Positions 15,210-24,256 of a stretch of 43,896 nucleotides of DNA are shown one piece after another. Source of the DNA: CAYLJO01 sp964383905 (GTDB lineage Bacteria > Acidobacteriota > Blastocatellia > Pyrinomonadales > Pyrinomonadaceae); NCBI GenBank assembly GCA_964383905.1, contig CAYLJO010000023.1:1-43896 (forward strand), in the 5' to 3' direction. The first letter of the stretch is position 1, and every line of letters begins with the position of its first letter. The notes below the pieces were generated by a model. That model searched no databases, was not told the DNA's origin, and saw only the letters and a program-made list of their open reading frames with translations. The position numbers and the translations under genes were made by a program.

Positions 15210-16814
15210 TCAGACCACCGCACGCCGCTCACGTGAGCCCGGAATCTGCATCTGGTCGCGGTATTTGGCGACCGTGCGGCGCGACAGCTTAATGCCGTCT
15301 TTAGCCAGAATCTTGACCACCTGGTCATCCGTGATCGGATTGTGTGAATCCTCTTCTTCGATCAGCTTCTTGATCTTCAGTTTGATGATCCGGGTCGAAA
15401 CTTCTTCGCCCTCTTCGTTCATCATGCCTTCGGTGAAGAAGCGCCGTAGTTCGATGACGCCCTGCGGCGTGTGCGCGTACTTGCGGTTGACGACGCGCGA
15501 AACGGTCGAGAGATGCATGCCAATATCTTCGGCGATATCCTTCAGCATCATCGGCTTGATGTACTGTACTCCCTTGTCCAGAAACTCACGCTGGCGCTGC
15601 ACGATGGATTCCACCACCCGGTAGATCGTCTGCCGTCTGTGCTCGATGTTGCGCAGGAGGTCAACGGCCGAACGCATCTTGTCACGGATGAAGTCGCGCG
15701 TCTCTTTCGTCACGCTCTGCTGCGAAAGCATCTGCTGGTAGTTCTGGCTGATTCGCAGCCGCGGGCTGCCGTCGTCAGCAAAATAGATGACGTAATCATC
15801 GTCGATCTTCTCGATATATATTTCCGGAGCGATCAGGATGGGCTCATCGGAAGAGTAACGCCTGCCCGGATATGGATCGAGCTGGCGAATGAGTTGGAGT
15901 TCGGCGAGCAGATCATCAACGCTGACGCCGATCTGCTTCGATAGATTCGGCAACTTGTGTTGCTGCAACTCCGTAAAATGCTCGCCGATGAGCCGTGCCG
16001 CGAGGCGGTCGCTTTCGCCCCGGGCTTCGAGTTGAGCCAGTAAGCATTCGCGGACGTCGCGCGCGCCGCACCCCGTGGGGTCGAGTTTCATGACGGCGGC
16101 CCGCGCCTCCTCAACGGTTTCGGCGGGCCAATCACCCATCGCGGCGATCTCCTCGGTTGTCGCGTTGAGCCGCCCGTCCGCATCGAGGTTGCCGATCACA
16201 CAGCGGGCTGCTTCAGCGACGGCGCCTTCGATGGGGCTCATGCGCAGTTGCCATTCGAGGTGCTCGGCGAGTGAGGGAGGGCGGGTTAAAAACTGTTCGA
16301 ATGTCGGCGCGTCTTCCTTGTACTCGTATTCCTGTGTCTTATAGCCGGGATCAAGATAGTCTTGAAACTCGCGCCCGAAATCAATCTCTTCAAACGGGTC
16401 GCGTTGCGCTTCATCCGCTCCCGCCTCTTCACCTGCCTCTAAAGAAGTCGCCGTTTCGCCCGCCGTAGCCGTGTCCACTTCCGTGTCCGGGGAGGCGGTA
16501 ACAAGCGCGTCGGAATCACCCGCGCCATTCGGCGAGGAGCCGTTAAGAGCGCTCCCTGCTGCTGCCGCATCGTCTGCCGCGAGGTCAAAGCCACCGCCTG
16601 TCTCGCCGCCCGCCAGCTGGTCAAGGATCTTCTCCGCCAGTTCATGGGTTTCTTCCTGTGAAGGAACCTCCTCCAACACAGGATTTTCCAGCAACTGCTG
16701 TTGAATCAATTCGCTGAGTTCAATGGACGTCATCTGCAGCATCTCGATGCGCTGGCGCAACTGCGGCGTCAACACGAGTCGCTGCGAAAGACTGGTCGTG
16801 AGCTTAACGGACAT
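15210..16814 (-). CDS. rpoN: RNA polymerase sigma-54 factor
   Basis: A 534-residue sigma-54. Region I (MSVKLTTSLSQRLVLTPQLRQ, with LQMTSIELSELIQQQL) binds enhancer-activated AAA+ proteins. A long acidic Ala/Asp/Glu/Gly-rich region II (about 55-150) follows, then the core-binding domain (LDPTGCGARDVRECLLAQL). The DNA-binding domain carries a helix-turn-helix (LKDIAEDIGMHLSTVSRVVN) and the RpoN box SRRTVAKYR (511-519). Transcription from this factor requires AAA+ activators, none of which lie in the window. It follows lptB by about 120 bases and precedes hpf, the same order as in proteobacteria. Confidence 0.97.
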   Translation of the reverse strand: MSVKLTTSLSQRLVLTPQLRQRIEMLQMTSIELSELIQQQLLENPVLEEVPSQEETHELAEKILDQLAGGETGGGFDLAADDAAAAGSALNGSSPNGAGDSDALVTASPDTEVDTATAGETATSLEAGEEAGADEAQRDPFEEIDFGREFQDYLDPGYKTQEYEYKEDAPTFEQFLTRPPSLAEHLEWQLRMSPIEGAVAEAARCVIGNLDADGRLNATTEEIAAMGDWPAETVEEARAAVMKLDPTGCGARDVRECLLAQLEARGESDRLAARLIGEHFTELQQHKLPNLSKQIGVSVDDLLAELQLIRQLDPYPGRRYSSDEPILIAPEIYIEKIDDDYVIYFADDGSPRLRISQNYQQMLSQQSVTKETRDFIRDKMRSAVDLLRNIEHRRQTIYRVVESIVQRQREFLDKGVQYIKPMMLKDIAEDIGMHLSTVSRVVNRKYAHTPQGVIELRRFFTEGMMNEEGEEVSTRIIKLKIKKLIEEEDSHNPITDDQVVKILAKDGIKLSRRTVAKYRDQMQIPGSRERRAVV

Positions 16815-16935
16815 ACCTTGCTGACAAATCCTGCCTTATCTAATCTCGTCAGGAATTTTAAGTTCGGCGCGTTCTGTCGGCCGGCGCCGAATAGATTATA
16901 ACCGATTCCGGGGAATTTGCCTGCCCCAGATTTAC

Positions 16936-17772
16936 TTACATGCGGAATTTTTCGCCAAGATAAAGACGCCGGACTTCCGCGTCTTCTGTCAAGTCGCGCG
17001 GGGCTCCTGAACGAAAGATGCGACCGTCCGCCATAATGTAAGCGCGGTCGGTAACCCCCAGAGTCTCCCGCACATTATGATCGGTGATGAGTATGCCGAT
17101 GCCACGATTGCGTAGATAAAGAATGACGTTTTGAATATCATCGACCGCCTTCGGGTCGATCCCGGCGAAAGGCTCGTCGAGCAAAATATAGTGCGGCTCG
17201 GTGGCCAGGGCGCGGGCGATCTCGGTGCGCCGCCTCTCGCCCCCGGAGAGCGTATCGCCGCGCGTGTTGCGGACGTGCGCGATACCAAACTCCTGCAGCA
17301 ACTCTTCCAACCGCTTCGCCCTTTCCCGCCGCCGGAGGCCCATCGTTTCGAGCACGGCGAGGATGTTTTGCGCCGCCGTCATTTTACGAAAGACCGAGGG
17401 CTCCTGCGGCAGGTAGCCGAGGCCGAGGCGCGCCCGAAGGTACATGGGCAGCTTCGTCACGTCGTCTGCGCCGAGGCGAATCCTTCCGCGTTCGGGCCGC
17501 TCGAGACCGACAATCATGTAGAACGTAGTCGTCTTGCCCGCGCCGTTTGCGCCGAGCAGTCCGACAACTTCGCCCCGCTCAACGTGCAAGCTCACGTCAT
17601 CAACAACGCGCCGCCTGCCGTAAGATTTTTGAAGATTGAAGGCCGCCAGCGCCGCCGCCGAAGGGACAGGCGCCGGCATACGGGCCTGCCCCACGACTCC
17701 GGCGCGCGTGGCTGGTGTGGCCTGTTCGGCCCGGTCGGCTTCGGCTAACTCTTCCGCCTGGGTAATGCTCAC
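16936..17772 (-). CDS. lptB: LPS export ABC transporter ATP-binding protein LptB
   Basis: The cytoplasmic ATPase that powers lipopolysaccharide extraction through LptFG. Visible motifs are Walker A GANGAGKTT (Lys80), Q-loop YLPQEPSVFRKM, signature LSGGERRR (175 onwards), Walker B YILLDEPFAGIDP (Glu200) and the H-loop ITDHNVRETL. It has about 35 extra N-terminal residues rich in Ala/Glu/Pro compared with the usual 240-residue protein. A later start cannot be excluded. It lies 39 bases downstream of the fused lptC-lptA gene. Genes for LptF, LptG and LptD are not in the window. Confidence 0.95.
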   Translation of the reverse strand: MSITQAEELAEADRAEQATPATRAGVVGQARMPAPVPSAAALAAFNLQKSYGRRRVVDDVSLHVERGEVVGLLGANGAGKTTTFYMIVGLERPERGRIRLGADDVTKLPMYLRARLGLGYLPQEPSVFRKMTAAQNILAVLETMGLRRRERAKRLEELLQEFGIAHVRNTRGDTLSGGERRRTEIARALATEPHYILLDEPFAGIDPKAVDDIQNVILYLRNRGIGILITDHNVRETLGVTDRAYIMADGRIFRSGAPRDLTEDAEVRRLYLGEKFRM

Positions 17773-17811
17773 GTTCGCTCTTTATCTTACCGGCGGGCCA
17801 GCGTTGACGTT

Positions 17812-20133
17812 TTACTGCTTGCTGCGAATACGGTGCGTCGAACGCACGCGGCCGGTCGATTGCGCCCCCCCGGGGCTATCAGCAATAACTCTACTATCGC
17901 GCAGGTAGACCGTCAAACGGCCCCCCTCTGTAGCCCCCTGTTCGGTGTCTTCGACGCGGGCCGGTTTGCCCGTCAGCACCATCGTTTCATCGGCGGCCGT
18001 ATATTGCGCCCAGTCTCCGGTGCCCCGCCTGCCCGGCTGTGTCATCACGACGTTGCGCTGCGAGATGGTTTTTTCGACCTCATTCCTGTCCTTCAGCAAA
18101 TAAACGTCGGCCACCGCGCTGGTCACCCGATCAGTGGCCTGTCTGATATCCACATTGCCGTCGTAGTGCAACAGGCGGTCAACCTCTGAATACCAGATGC
18201 GGTCAGAGGTCGCAAAGACGGGGACCACTTCGCTAGCGCCATTAGGCTGCCGGCGTCTGGCTTGATAAAGCGCACTCCTCACACGGCCATCGCCCTCCAT
18301 GCGTTTAGCTTCGCGATAGAGGGTAATCCGGTCGGCACTCACAAAATTATCGTCCTGCCACATTCGCGCATTGCCGGTATAAATCGCCACGCCCGTCGTG
18401 TGTCGGAATTCCGTCCGGTCGGAAGAGAGATAGACGGGGCTTTTGGTCTTCGCAAAAGGGGTCGCGCCACCCGTCTGTTCCTGGCTATAGTAGGTTGTGG
18501 CCGTCTTGCCTCTGCCGTAAGAGATTTCATTGCGCGTATCAGAATCGATCTCGGTCGCCCTCGTGCGCGCCCGCGAATCCCAGACCGTCGGGTCATTACC
18601 GCGCAGGCGTACAATCTCATCGGTCGCGCTATATGAGGCATTCGCCGCCACCGCGTTGCGATCCTTCTCATTAAATTTGGCGTCGCCCTGCGCGTCAAAA
18701 CGCTCCACGTCCTGCGTCTCGCGCGCGAATACAGCGACCATCTTCTGCGAGGTGAGCGTGCGCGTCGCACGCTGCTCGGTCGGCTGCACAGGATCGATGA
18801 CAGCCTTCGCGCCGCCCGTCGCGGTAAAGGTGCGCGCGAGGTTGCCGGTCTCGTAAAAGTCGCAGTCGAAGCGCGGCGCGGTAAGCGTCTTGCGATCCGC
18901 CGTGGCTGTTTTCTGCACCGGATCAACGAAAAGCTCGGCGTTGCCGACCGCCTCCGCACGTTCCAGATCACGACCGGTCGTGCGCCATGAGAGTTTTACC
19001 GCGTCGGCGGTGAGACGTTTATTTGCCGCGCGGGGATCGGTGGCGTGCGACTGCGGAGCGGCCAGTAGGAGAACGGGACGGCCATCCGCGCGCATCTCCT
19101 TCAGCAAACTTCGCTGCCCCTGCGGCTGGAAATCCACATCAAGAGATTTCGCTCCGTTCAACCGCATCTCGGAATCTGTATCAAGTGAGCGCGCATGAAC
19201 GTCTTGTGAGGCGGCGGCGCGCTGCAGTTGCTGATCATCGTCGAAGAAAAAGTCCATATCTACGGAGTGGATTTCGGCGGCCCGGCCTTCACTCATCGAG
19301 CGTAAATATGAGTTGCCGCGAGCCTCAAGTTTTCGCAGGCGCTGGCGCTCGTTGAGCGCGCCTTCAATTCGGTCGCCGCTCATTATATCGCCCCCCTGTT
19401 CGGCGGTGGCGCCCCCCGTCAGGGAAAAATGGAGTGAGTTCTGATCGAAGACGGCCTGCGATGAGTGGATCGTCACCGGTTCGGCGCGCCGGCCCGACTT
19501 TGGTGTGGATGAGGTTTTGACCTCGGGAACGACAACGATCTCTACGGCACTGCGTAATTCAAGATGCTTGTTTTTCGCATCCACTACAGCGCCGGTCGAG
19601 TGCCCGGAAATATTATCGCGAAAGAAGGTGATCGGGTCTTTCGTCTCTGCTACGTCGCTGTTCTGGTTATAAAATAGCGTCTCGGTCTTAACGACCAGCG
19701 CGTTGCGCGTCTCGACATTGACGTCGCCGGCGAATGAAACGATGCCGTTCTTTTGGTCGTAAACGGAGCGCCGTGCGGTGATTTGATCGGGTTTATCGCC
19801 GGCCGGCGGATAGACCTTGAGATCAACATCTTCGAGCTCGTGGTGCCCGTCGGCGTAGGTGACATCACGCGAGGCACGCAGCCAGAGGTAGAGGCGGTCG
19901 TTTTTGGTGATCTGCTGCTCGTAGCCGTTAACGATCCCGGTGACCTCTTTCGACAATTCCGGCGCCCCCGAATGCATCATGAACGGCTCGTTATGACGAT
20001 GGTGGTAATAAGAGACGCCGACATACACAATCCCGGTGATCAGGATCAACAACGCGAGCGCACGCGTGACCAGCGGCATCCCCGCCCGCAAGCCAACGCC
20101 AATCGCTCTTCTTCTCCTCACCTCTTGCATCAC
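17812..20133 (-). CDS. Fused LptC-LptA-type periplasmic lipopolysaccharide bridge protein
   Basis: A 773-residue protein with a single N-terminal membrane segment (about 25-42), then an LptC-like domain (LWLRASRDVTYADGHHELEDVDLKVY). A long series of OstA/LptA-type beta segments follows. Examples are ARRSVYDQKNGIVSFAGDVN, TETLFYNQNSDVAET, AVFDQNSLHFSLTGGATAE, YLSSDRTEFRHTTGVAIYTGNARM, TSDRIWYSEVDRLLHYDG and WAQYTAADETMVLTGKPARV. In Escherichia coli LptC (191 residues) and several LptA (185 residues) form the bridge across the periplasm. Here the membrane anchor and several jelly-roll units are on one chain. lptB follows 39 bases downstream and recJ ends 15 bases upstream. Confidence 0.85.
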   Translation of the reverse strand: MMQEVRRRRAIGVGLRAGMPLVTRALALLILITGIVYVGVSYYHHRHNEPFMMHSGAPELSKEVTGIVNGYEQQITKNDRLYLWLRASRDVTYADGHHELEDVDLKVYPPAGDKPDQITARRSVYDQKNGIVSFAGDVNVETRNALVVKTETLFYNQNSDVAETKDPITFFRDNISGHSTGAVVDAKNKHLELRSAVEIVVVPEVKTSSTPKSGRRAEPVTIHSSQAVFDQNSLHFSLTGGATAEQGGDIMSGDRIEGALNERQRLRKLEARGNSYLRSMSEGRAAEIHSVDMDFFFDDDQQLQRAAASQDVHARSLDTDSEMRLNGAKSLDVDFQPQGQRSLLKEMRADGRPVLLLAAPQSHATDPRAANKRLTADAVKLSWRTTGRDLERAEAVGNAELFVDPVQKTATADRKTLTAPRFDCDFYETGNLARTFTATGGAKAVIDPVQPTEQRATRTLTSQKMVAVFARETQDVERFDAQGDAKFNEKDRNAVAANASYSATDEIVRLRGNDPTVWDSRARTRATEIDSDTRNEISYGRGKTATTYYSQEQTGGATPFAKTKSPVYLSSDRTEFRHTTGVAIYTGNARMWQDDNFVSADRITLYREAKRMEGDGRVRSALYQARRRQPNGASEVVPVFATSDRIWYSEVDRLLHYDGNVDIRQATDRVTSAVADVYLLKDRNEVEKTISQRNVVMTQPGRRGTGDWAQYTAADETMVLTGKPARVEDTEQGATEGGRLTVYLRDSRVIADSPGGAQSTGRVRSTHRIRSKQ

Positions 20134-20148
20134 ATTTCAGGTTTCGGG

Positions 20149-21894
20149 TTAAAGACGGTCGCTTAACTCTGAACCCGAAACCTTCTTAAGATCCTTGACC
20201 ACCAGTTGTAGCCGTTTCGTTCCATTCCACGTATTCGGCTCAATAGTGTAAGCCAGTTCGATGCGCGCATCCGCCTCCAGCGTTTGCCCATCCAATTCCT
20301 CCGTGCCGCCCCACCAGATGGCTTCGAGCGCGCGGCCGTGTGCTCCGGCCAATTGCAGCTTTAAATGCCTTTCTTTGATCACGCGCGGCTCCCCGGTCAG
20401 ACGCAAATTACGTGAGACGAAGACTGGGCGTGGGTTGCCGGCGCCGAACGGCTCTAATACGCGCAACTCTTCGGCCAGGCCGAGTGTCACCGAATCAACA
20501 GGTAGCTCCCCGTCAATCGCGAGCGCCGGCACGAGATCTTCAGGACTTAGACAGGATGCGGCATGTTCGTTTAACCGGCGACGCAGCTCGGGGATGCATT
20601 CGCGCTTGATCGTCAGGCCGGCGGCATGCGAGTGGCCGCCGAACTTCTCAAACAGATCGGCGCACCCGGTCAGGCCGTTGAGCAGATGATAGGCTTCAAT
20701 GCTGCGCGCAGAGCCGTGGCCGATCTCACCCTCAAGTGAGATAACGACACACGGGCGGTTGATGCGTTCGGCAATTTTCGAGGCGGCAATGCCGATTACG
20801 CCCCGGTGCCAGCCGTCGCCCGCGATGACCGCAACGTGCGAGTGCGCCTCGGCGCCGCCCGTGGCCTGGAGCTCAGCGATCGCGCGCTGGAAAATCTCGC
20901 GCTGCACCTGCTGCCGCTCGCTATTACGCGCGTCAAGCTGTTGGGCCAGGGCGCGCGCCTCGTCCGGCGCGGACGTTTCGAAGAGCTCGACGACTGCGCG
21001 CGCCGCATCCATTCTCCCGGCGGCATTTATCCGCGGCCCGATGCGAAACCCCAGGTCGTATGAGGTCATCTCGCGGCCGTCGCCGCAGCCCGCAATCTCG
21101 ATGAGGGCGCGCAGACCCGGATTGGTCGCCTTCGGCAGGTCGGCCAGCCCGAGCGCAACAATTGCCCGGTTCTCGCCCGTCAGCGGCGCGACGTCCGCTA
21201 CGGTGCCGATGGCGACGATCTTTAAGAACCCGCCGATCAGTCGCTCGCGTCCGCGCTCGCGCAACAGCGCATGCGCGAGTTTGAACGCCACGCCGACGCC
21301 GGCGAGGTTTTTATCAGGATACCTGCAGCCGCGCTGATTAGGGTTAAGGACGGCATAAGCAGGCGGCGAACCTTCTTCCTCGTCAGGCGGATGGTGGTCC
21401 GTCACGATGACGTCGAGGCCGTGCGCTTTGGCCCAGTGGAGAGGCTCGTGGGCGCGTATGCCGCAATCAGCGCTGATGACGAGCCTGTAACCGGAGGCTA
21501 CCGCTTTCTCTAAAGCCGGCTGCTGAATGCCGTAGCCTTCCGTGAAGCGGTGCGGCACGTGATAGCCCGTACGCGCGCCTAATAGCTGCAGGGCACGGCG
21601 CAGCACGACTGTTCCGGTCGTGCCGTCAACATCATAATCGCCATAAATGAGAACCGGCTCGCCGGCTTCAACCGCGCGGAGTACTCGCCGGACCGCCTCG
21701 GACATGCCTAACATTAAGGCAGGATCATGCAATTGATCGGGGGACGGGCGAAGAAACCGGCGGGCCGAATGCTCGTCCTCAAGCCCGCGCGCGACCAACA
21801 ACCCGGCGACGGTAGGTGAGATGTCGAGAGCGCGTGCCAGCAAGCCGGCCCGATGCGTGTCGTACTTACGCACGTCCCAACGGATGTTGCGCAT
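20149..21894 (-). CDS. recJ: Single-stranded-DNA-specific 5'-3' exonuclease RecJ
   Basis: RecJ degrades single-stranded DNA in recombination and mismatch repair. The 581-residue protein has the DHH phosphoesterase motifs YGDYDVDGTTG (84-94), SADCG and the name motif TDHHPPDEE (Asp166, His167, His168). It also has NPNQRGCRYPDKNLAGVGVAFK, the DHHA1 motif GGHSHAAGL, and a C-terminal OB-type domain. All metal-binding residues I can identify are intact. It is the first gene in the run that continues into the lpt block, with a gap of only 15 bases, so co-transcription is likely. Confidence 0.95.
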   Translation of the reverse strand: MRNIRWDVRKYDTHRAGLLARALDISPTVAGLLVARGLEDEHSARRFLRPSPDQLHDPALMLGMSEAVRRVLRAVEAGEPVLIYGDYDVDGTTGTVVLRRALQLLGARTGYHVPHRFTEGYGIQQPALEKAVASGYRLVISADCGIRAHEPLHWAKAHGLDVIVTDHHPPDEEEGSPPAYAVLNPNQRGCRYPDKNLAGVGVAFKLAHALLRERGRERLIGGFLKIVAIGTVADVAPLTGENRAIVALGLADLPKATNPGLRALIEIAGCGDGREMTSYDLGFRIGPRINAAGRMDAARAVVELFETSAPDEARALAQQLDARNSERQQVQREIFQRAIAELQATGGAEAHSHVAVIAGDGWHRGVIGIAASKIAERINRPCVVISLEGEIGHGSARSIEAYHLLNGLTGCADLFEKFGGHSHAAGLTIKRECIPELRRRLNEHAASCLSPEDLVPALAIDGELPVDSVTLGLAEELRVLEPFGAGNPRPVFVSRNLRLTGEPRVIKERHLKLQLAGAHGRALEAIWWGGTEELDGQTLEADARIELAYTIEPNTWNGTKRLQLVVKDLKKVSGSELSDRL

Positions 21895-22086
21895 AGGTCT
21901 CCCGTTCTACTCGGCAAACCGGCCATTCTCGTCAAGCAGCTCGACGCCGATTTTTGTTCGATTACCCGTCAAGTAAATCGCCCTTTCAGTCTCATAGCAG
22001 ATGAATGAATAACCGCCTGTGAGACGGGGCGAGATAAGTTTACAGAATCTTTCCGGATTTTGTTAGCCCAAAGGGGTTCGGCCAGG

Positions 22087-22105
22087 TCCCGCTATCGTAG
22101 CGGGA
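22087..22105 (-). terminator. Hairpin downstream of the SDR gene
   Basis: TCCCGCTA pairs perfectly with TAGCGGGA around a TCG loop, about 35 bases beyond the SDR stop. No U-tract follows, so it may be an mRNA-end stabiliser rather than a true terminator. The remainder of the 245-base gap 21895-22139 shows nothing else. Confidence 0.35.
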
Positions 22106-22139
22106 GCGGAAGCCTCCCGGGTCGGCTCGCCTGTTACTC

Positions 22140-22913
22140 TCACTCACGAAACGATTTTTTGCTTGCTATCCGGTCATACATTGGATTTGGCATCAGCATG
22201 CCGGCGCGCACAATACTGGCAAGCTGCCACGGGAAGGCATAAGACCTGCGCCGTGTTTCGATGGCGCGGATGATCTTTTTAATCGCGTCGCCCAGTTCCA
22301 TAAGAAACGGCATCTGCGCGTGCCTGCCCTCGGTCAGCGGCGTTTTGATAAATCCGGGATGAATTATCGTGACGTCAAGGCCTGTGCCCCGCAAATCAAG
22401 TCGTAAACTTTCAAAGAAGGCCGAGAGGGCGGCCTTGCTCGCGCAGTACGCGCCCGACTTCGGCAGGCCGCGATATGCGGCGAGACTCGATATGGCCACC
22501 AGATGGCCGCTTCCCTGTGCGATCATCTCGGGTAGCACTGCGGTGACGCTGTTAACTGCGCCGAGAACATTGATGTTAATGACGTTCGCCACTTCGCTTG
22601 CTCGCAGATCACCCGCACCGGTTGTTGCGCCAATACCGGCATTGGCCACAAGCACATCAATGCGCCCAAAACGCGCGCGTAATTCGTCGGCGGCGGCGCG
22701 CACCGCCTCCGCATCTCTCACATCGGCCGGAAGCGCCAACGCTCGTCCGCCCGCGTTTTCGATTTTGCGTGTAATCTCCTGGAGCGCTTCAGCGCGTCTC
22801 GCAAGCAATCCCAGCGCCGCACCGCGTCGCCCGAGCTCGACCGCAAGCGCGCTACCGATGCCGCTCGATGCGCCCGTGATGAGCACCGCTTTTTGTGACC
22901 AATCAATACGCAT
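22140..22913 (-). CDS. Short-chain dehydrogenase/reductase
   Basis: A classical SDR of 257 residues with NAD(P)-binding Rossmann fold. It has TGASSGIG (13-20), LVANAGIG, catalytic Ser in VAISSLAAYRG (142/143), and Tyr156 and Lys160 in YCASK, followed by IIHPGFIKTPL. The Arg pair in LLARRAEAL favours NADP over NAD. The substrate cannot be told from sequence. The C-terminal tail (about 220-257) carries a short hydrophobic, basic segment and may associate with membranes. Its upstream region is occupied by a MITE-like element starting six bases before the start codon, so its expression signals may have been altered. Confidence 0.9.
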   Translation of the reverse strand: MRIDWSQKAVLITGASSGIGSALAVELGRRGAALGLLARRAEALQEITRKIENAGGRALALPADVRDAEAVRAAADELRARFGRIDVLVANAGIGATTGAGDLRASEVANVININVLGAVNSVTAVLPEMIAQGSGHLVAISSLAAYRGLPKSGAYCASKAALSAFFESLRLDLRGTGLDVTIIHPGFIKTPLTEGRHAQMPFLMELGDAIKKIIRAIETRRRSYAFPWQLASIVRAGMLMPNPMYDRIASKKSFRE

Positions 22914-22918
22914 GATAG

Positions 22919-23103
22919 TAATTACTCAAAAGTGACGGGTAGAAGGTCATTAAACCGCTGGAACCCGCATAAATAAAGAGCAAAATGCGAAAAATGCTTC
23001 CAGAAAAATTCGCTTACATTTGCTGACATGAAGCTGCAAAAAGCCAGCAAATTCGCCTGTTTTAGTATCCAAAATGCACTCACCCGTCACTTTTGAGTAA
23101 TTA
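22919..23103. mobile_element. 185-bp MITE-like element with 22-bp perfect terminal inverted repeats
   Basis: The left end (22919-22940) begins TAATTACTCAAAAGTGACGG and is the exact reverse complement of the right end (23082-23103). The interior (141 bp) is AT-richer than the surroundings and has no reading frame of note. If the true ends start at ACTCAAAAGTGACGGGT, the flanking AATT on both sides would be a 4-bp target duplication, though AATT is palindromic so this is ambiguous. Size, ends and lack of coding content fit a non-autonomous transposable element. I do not recognise the parent IS. Confidence 0.65.
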
Positions 23104-23115
23104 GTTATCAGTAGT

Positions 23116-23123
23116 CAGTAATC
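23116..23123. repeat. Target-site duplication, left copy (CAGTAATC)
   Basis: CAGTAATC immediately left of the IS1-like element is repeated exactly at 24249-24256, immediately right of it. An 8-bp duplication is typical of the IS1 family. Confidence 0.85.
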
Positions 23124-24248
23124 GGTACTCCCTACGTGATCTTTGAAATCTAAGTTGCGCCGTAAGTTAATAACTCACGGACAGTGAACCTGTGAGCAGT
23201 CAGTCCAGCCGCTTGCGCCGGTGTCTGACCCTGCAAACTAGAGTGTACCAAGCACAGGTTGTAATAACTCTTGAACAACCGCACATGCAATTCAAGCGTC
23301 GTCCGGTGCGCGGGCTGTGGCTCGTATCTTCCTGTGCATCGGGCTAACATGTCCGCGCACGGTGCCATTGAGACGCTCTAACAACGAAGTTGAGACCTGC
23401 GCCAGGGGCACCAACTCCGTCACACCGAAGGTCACTCTCTTAGTCACTGAGACCAGTCGTCGTCCGAGATGGTGTTTGACCACCTGCGCATAGCGCAAAG
23501 CCGGATGCGCGATGGTGCGCGGGTTGCGGGGACGACCTCGCCGCCCAGTGCGCACAAAGTAGAGGACCAGATGGAAGATCGAGAGCAGTGCTTCCGCATA
23601 GCTCTCCCACCCGTCCGTACACCACAGCGGCCAGCAGCCGTGGGCCAAGCGCGCAGCACTGTTTTTGACCAAGGTTTTCGCCGCCAATGAGCGTGCGCGG
23701 GGCCACCACGACCGCCATCAACAGCCGCGATTCACGTGCCATCGAGCAGTGCACCCAATGCTTGCCGGTCTCACCGGTAAGGCTCTCTGGCGACACCTGC
23801 TTGGTGCCAGCAAAGCTGTAGAGTTCATCCATCTCGATGGTGTCGGCTGCGACCTCTCGGACGATCTCTTGGTCAGCGAGGGCGGCTTGCGCAGAGGCCC
23901 TCTCGATGAGAGCGATGGACCCAGGTCGGGTGCACTGCTTCGACGCGCGCCACCGCTTCGTAAGAGAGACCTTCCATGACCTGGTGGACGGCCCGCTGCA
24001 CCTTCGCTTCCGAAGCCTTCAGGCCGTAGAAGGCAGTGCCGAAGCGGTCACAGAAAGTTTTGCGGCAGAGACGGCAGCGGAAGACGGTGCGCATGCCGTC
24101 TCTGGTCAGGTAACGGCTGTGATATGTTACGTGCTCAGCAGGTGCGCCACAGTGGACACACTGCCGGGTAGGAGGTCGAGCTGGTTTCATGGCAGAAACA
24201 GCTTGCCTCTTACCCTTCAATAATTTCAAAGATCAGCTACGGAGTACC
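23124..24248 (-). mobile_element. IS1-family-like insertion sequence, 1125 bp, inactivated
   Basis: The two ends, read inward, are GGTACTCCCTACGTGATCTT (left) and GGTACTCCGTAGCTGATCTT (right), continuing into TGAAAT on both sides. That is a 26-bp terminal inverted repeat with three mismatches. Perfect 8-bp direct repeats (CAGTAATC) flank it. Inside is a frameshifted InsA/InsB-type transposase on the minus strand. The length exceeds the 768 bp of classical IS1. Intact ends and duplications with a broken transposase suggest a fairly recent insertion that has since lost activity. Confidence 0.85.
23150..24229 (-). pseudogene. IS1-type transposase with several frameshifts
   Basis: Successive pieces in changing frames add up to one transposase. 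The first has a zinc-finger, InsA-like part (CVHCGAPAEHVTYH, CRLCRKTFCDRFGTAFYGLK). A middle piece contains IERASAQAALADQEIVREVA and MDELYSFAGTKQ (first catalytic Asp). The next has LWCTDGWESYAEAL (second Asp) and SLLERLNGTVRGHV (Glu). The last is a C-terminal part, LHVRLFKSYYNLCLVHSSLQ. At least three frame changes are visible, near 23905, 23690 and 23340. IS1 uses one programmed frameshift, but three cannot all be programmed, so the gene is dead. Confidence 0.85.
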
Positions 24249-24256
24249 CAGTAATC
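24249..24256. repeat. Target-site duplication, right copy (CAGTAATC)
   Basis: Exact copy of 23116-23123 at the other edge of the IS1-like element. It runs into a CAGTAATCAGTATTCAG stretch that is itself internally repetitive. Confidence 0.85.

Noticed and set aside
17131..17748. 205-codon open frame on the plus strand
   Set aside because: Antisense shadow of lptB, without a ribosome-binding site or known family.
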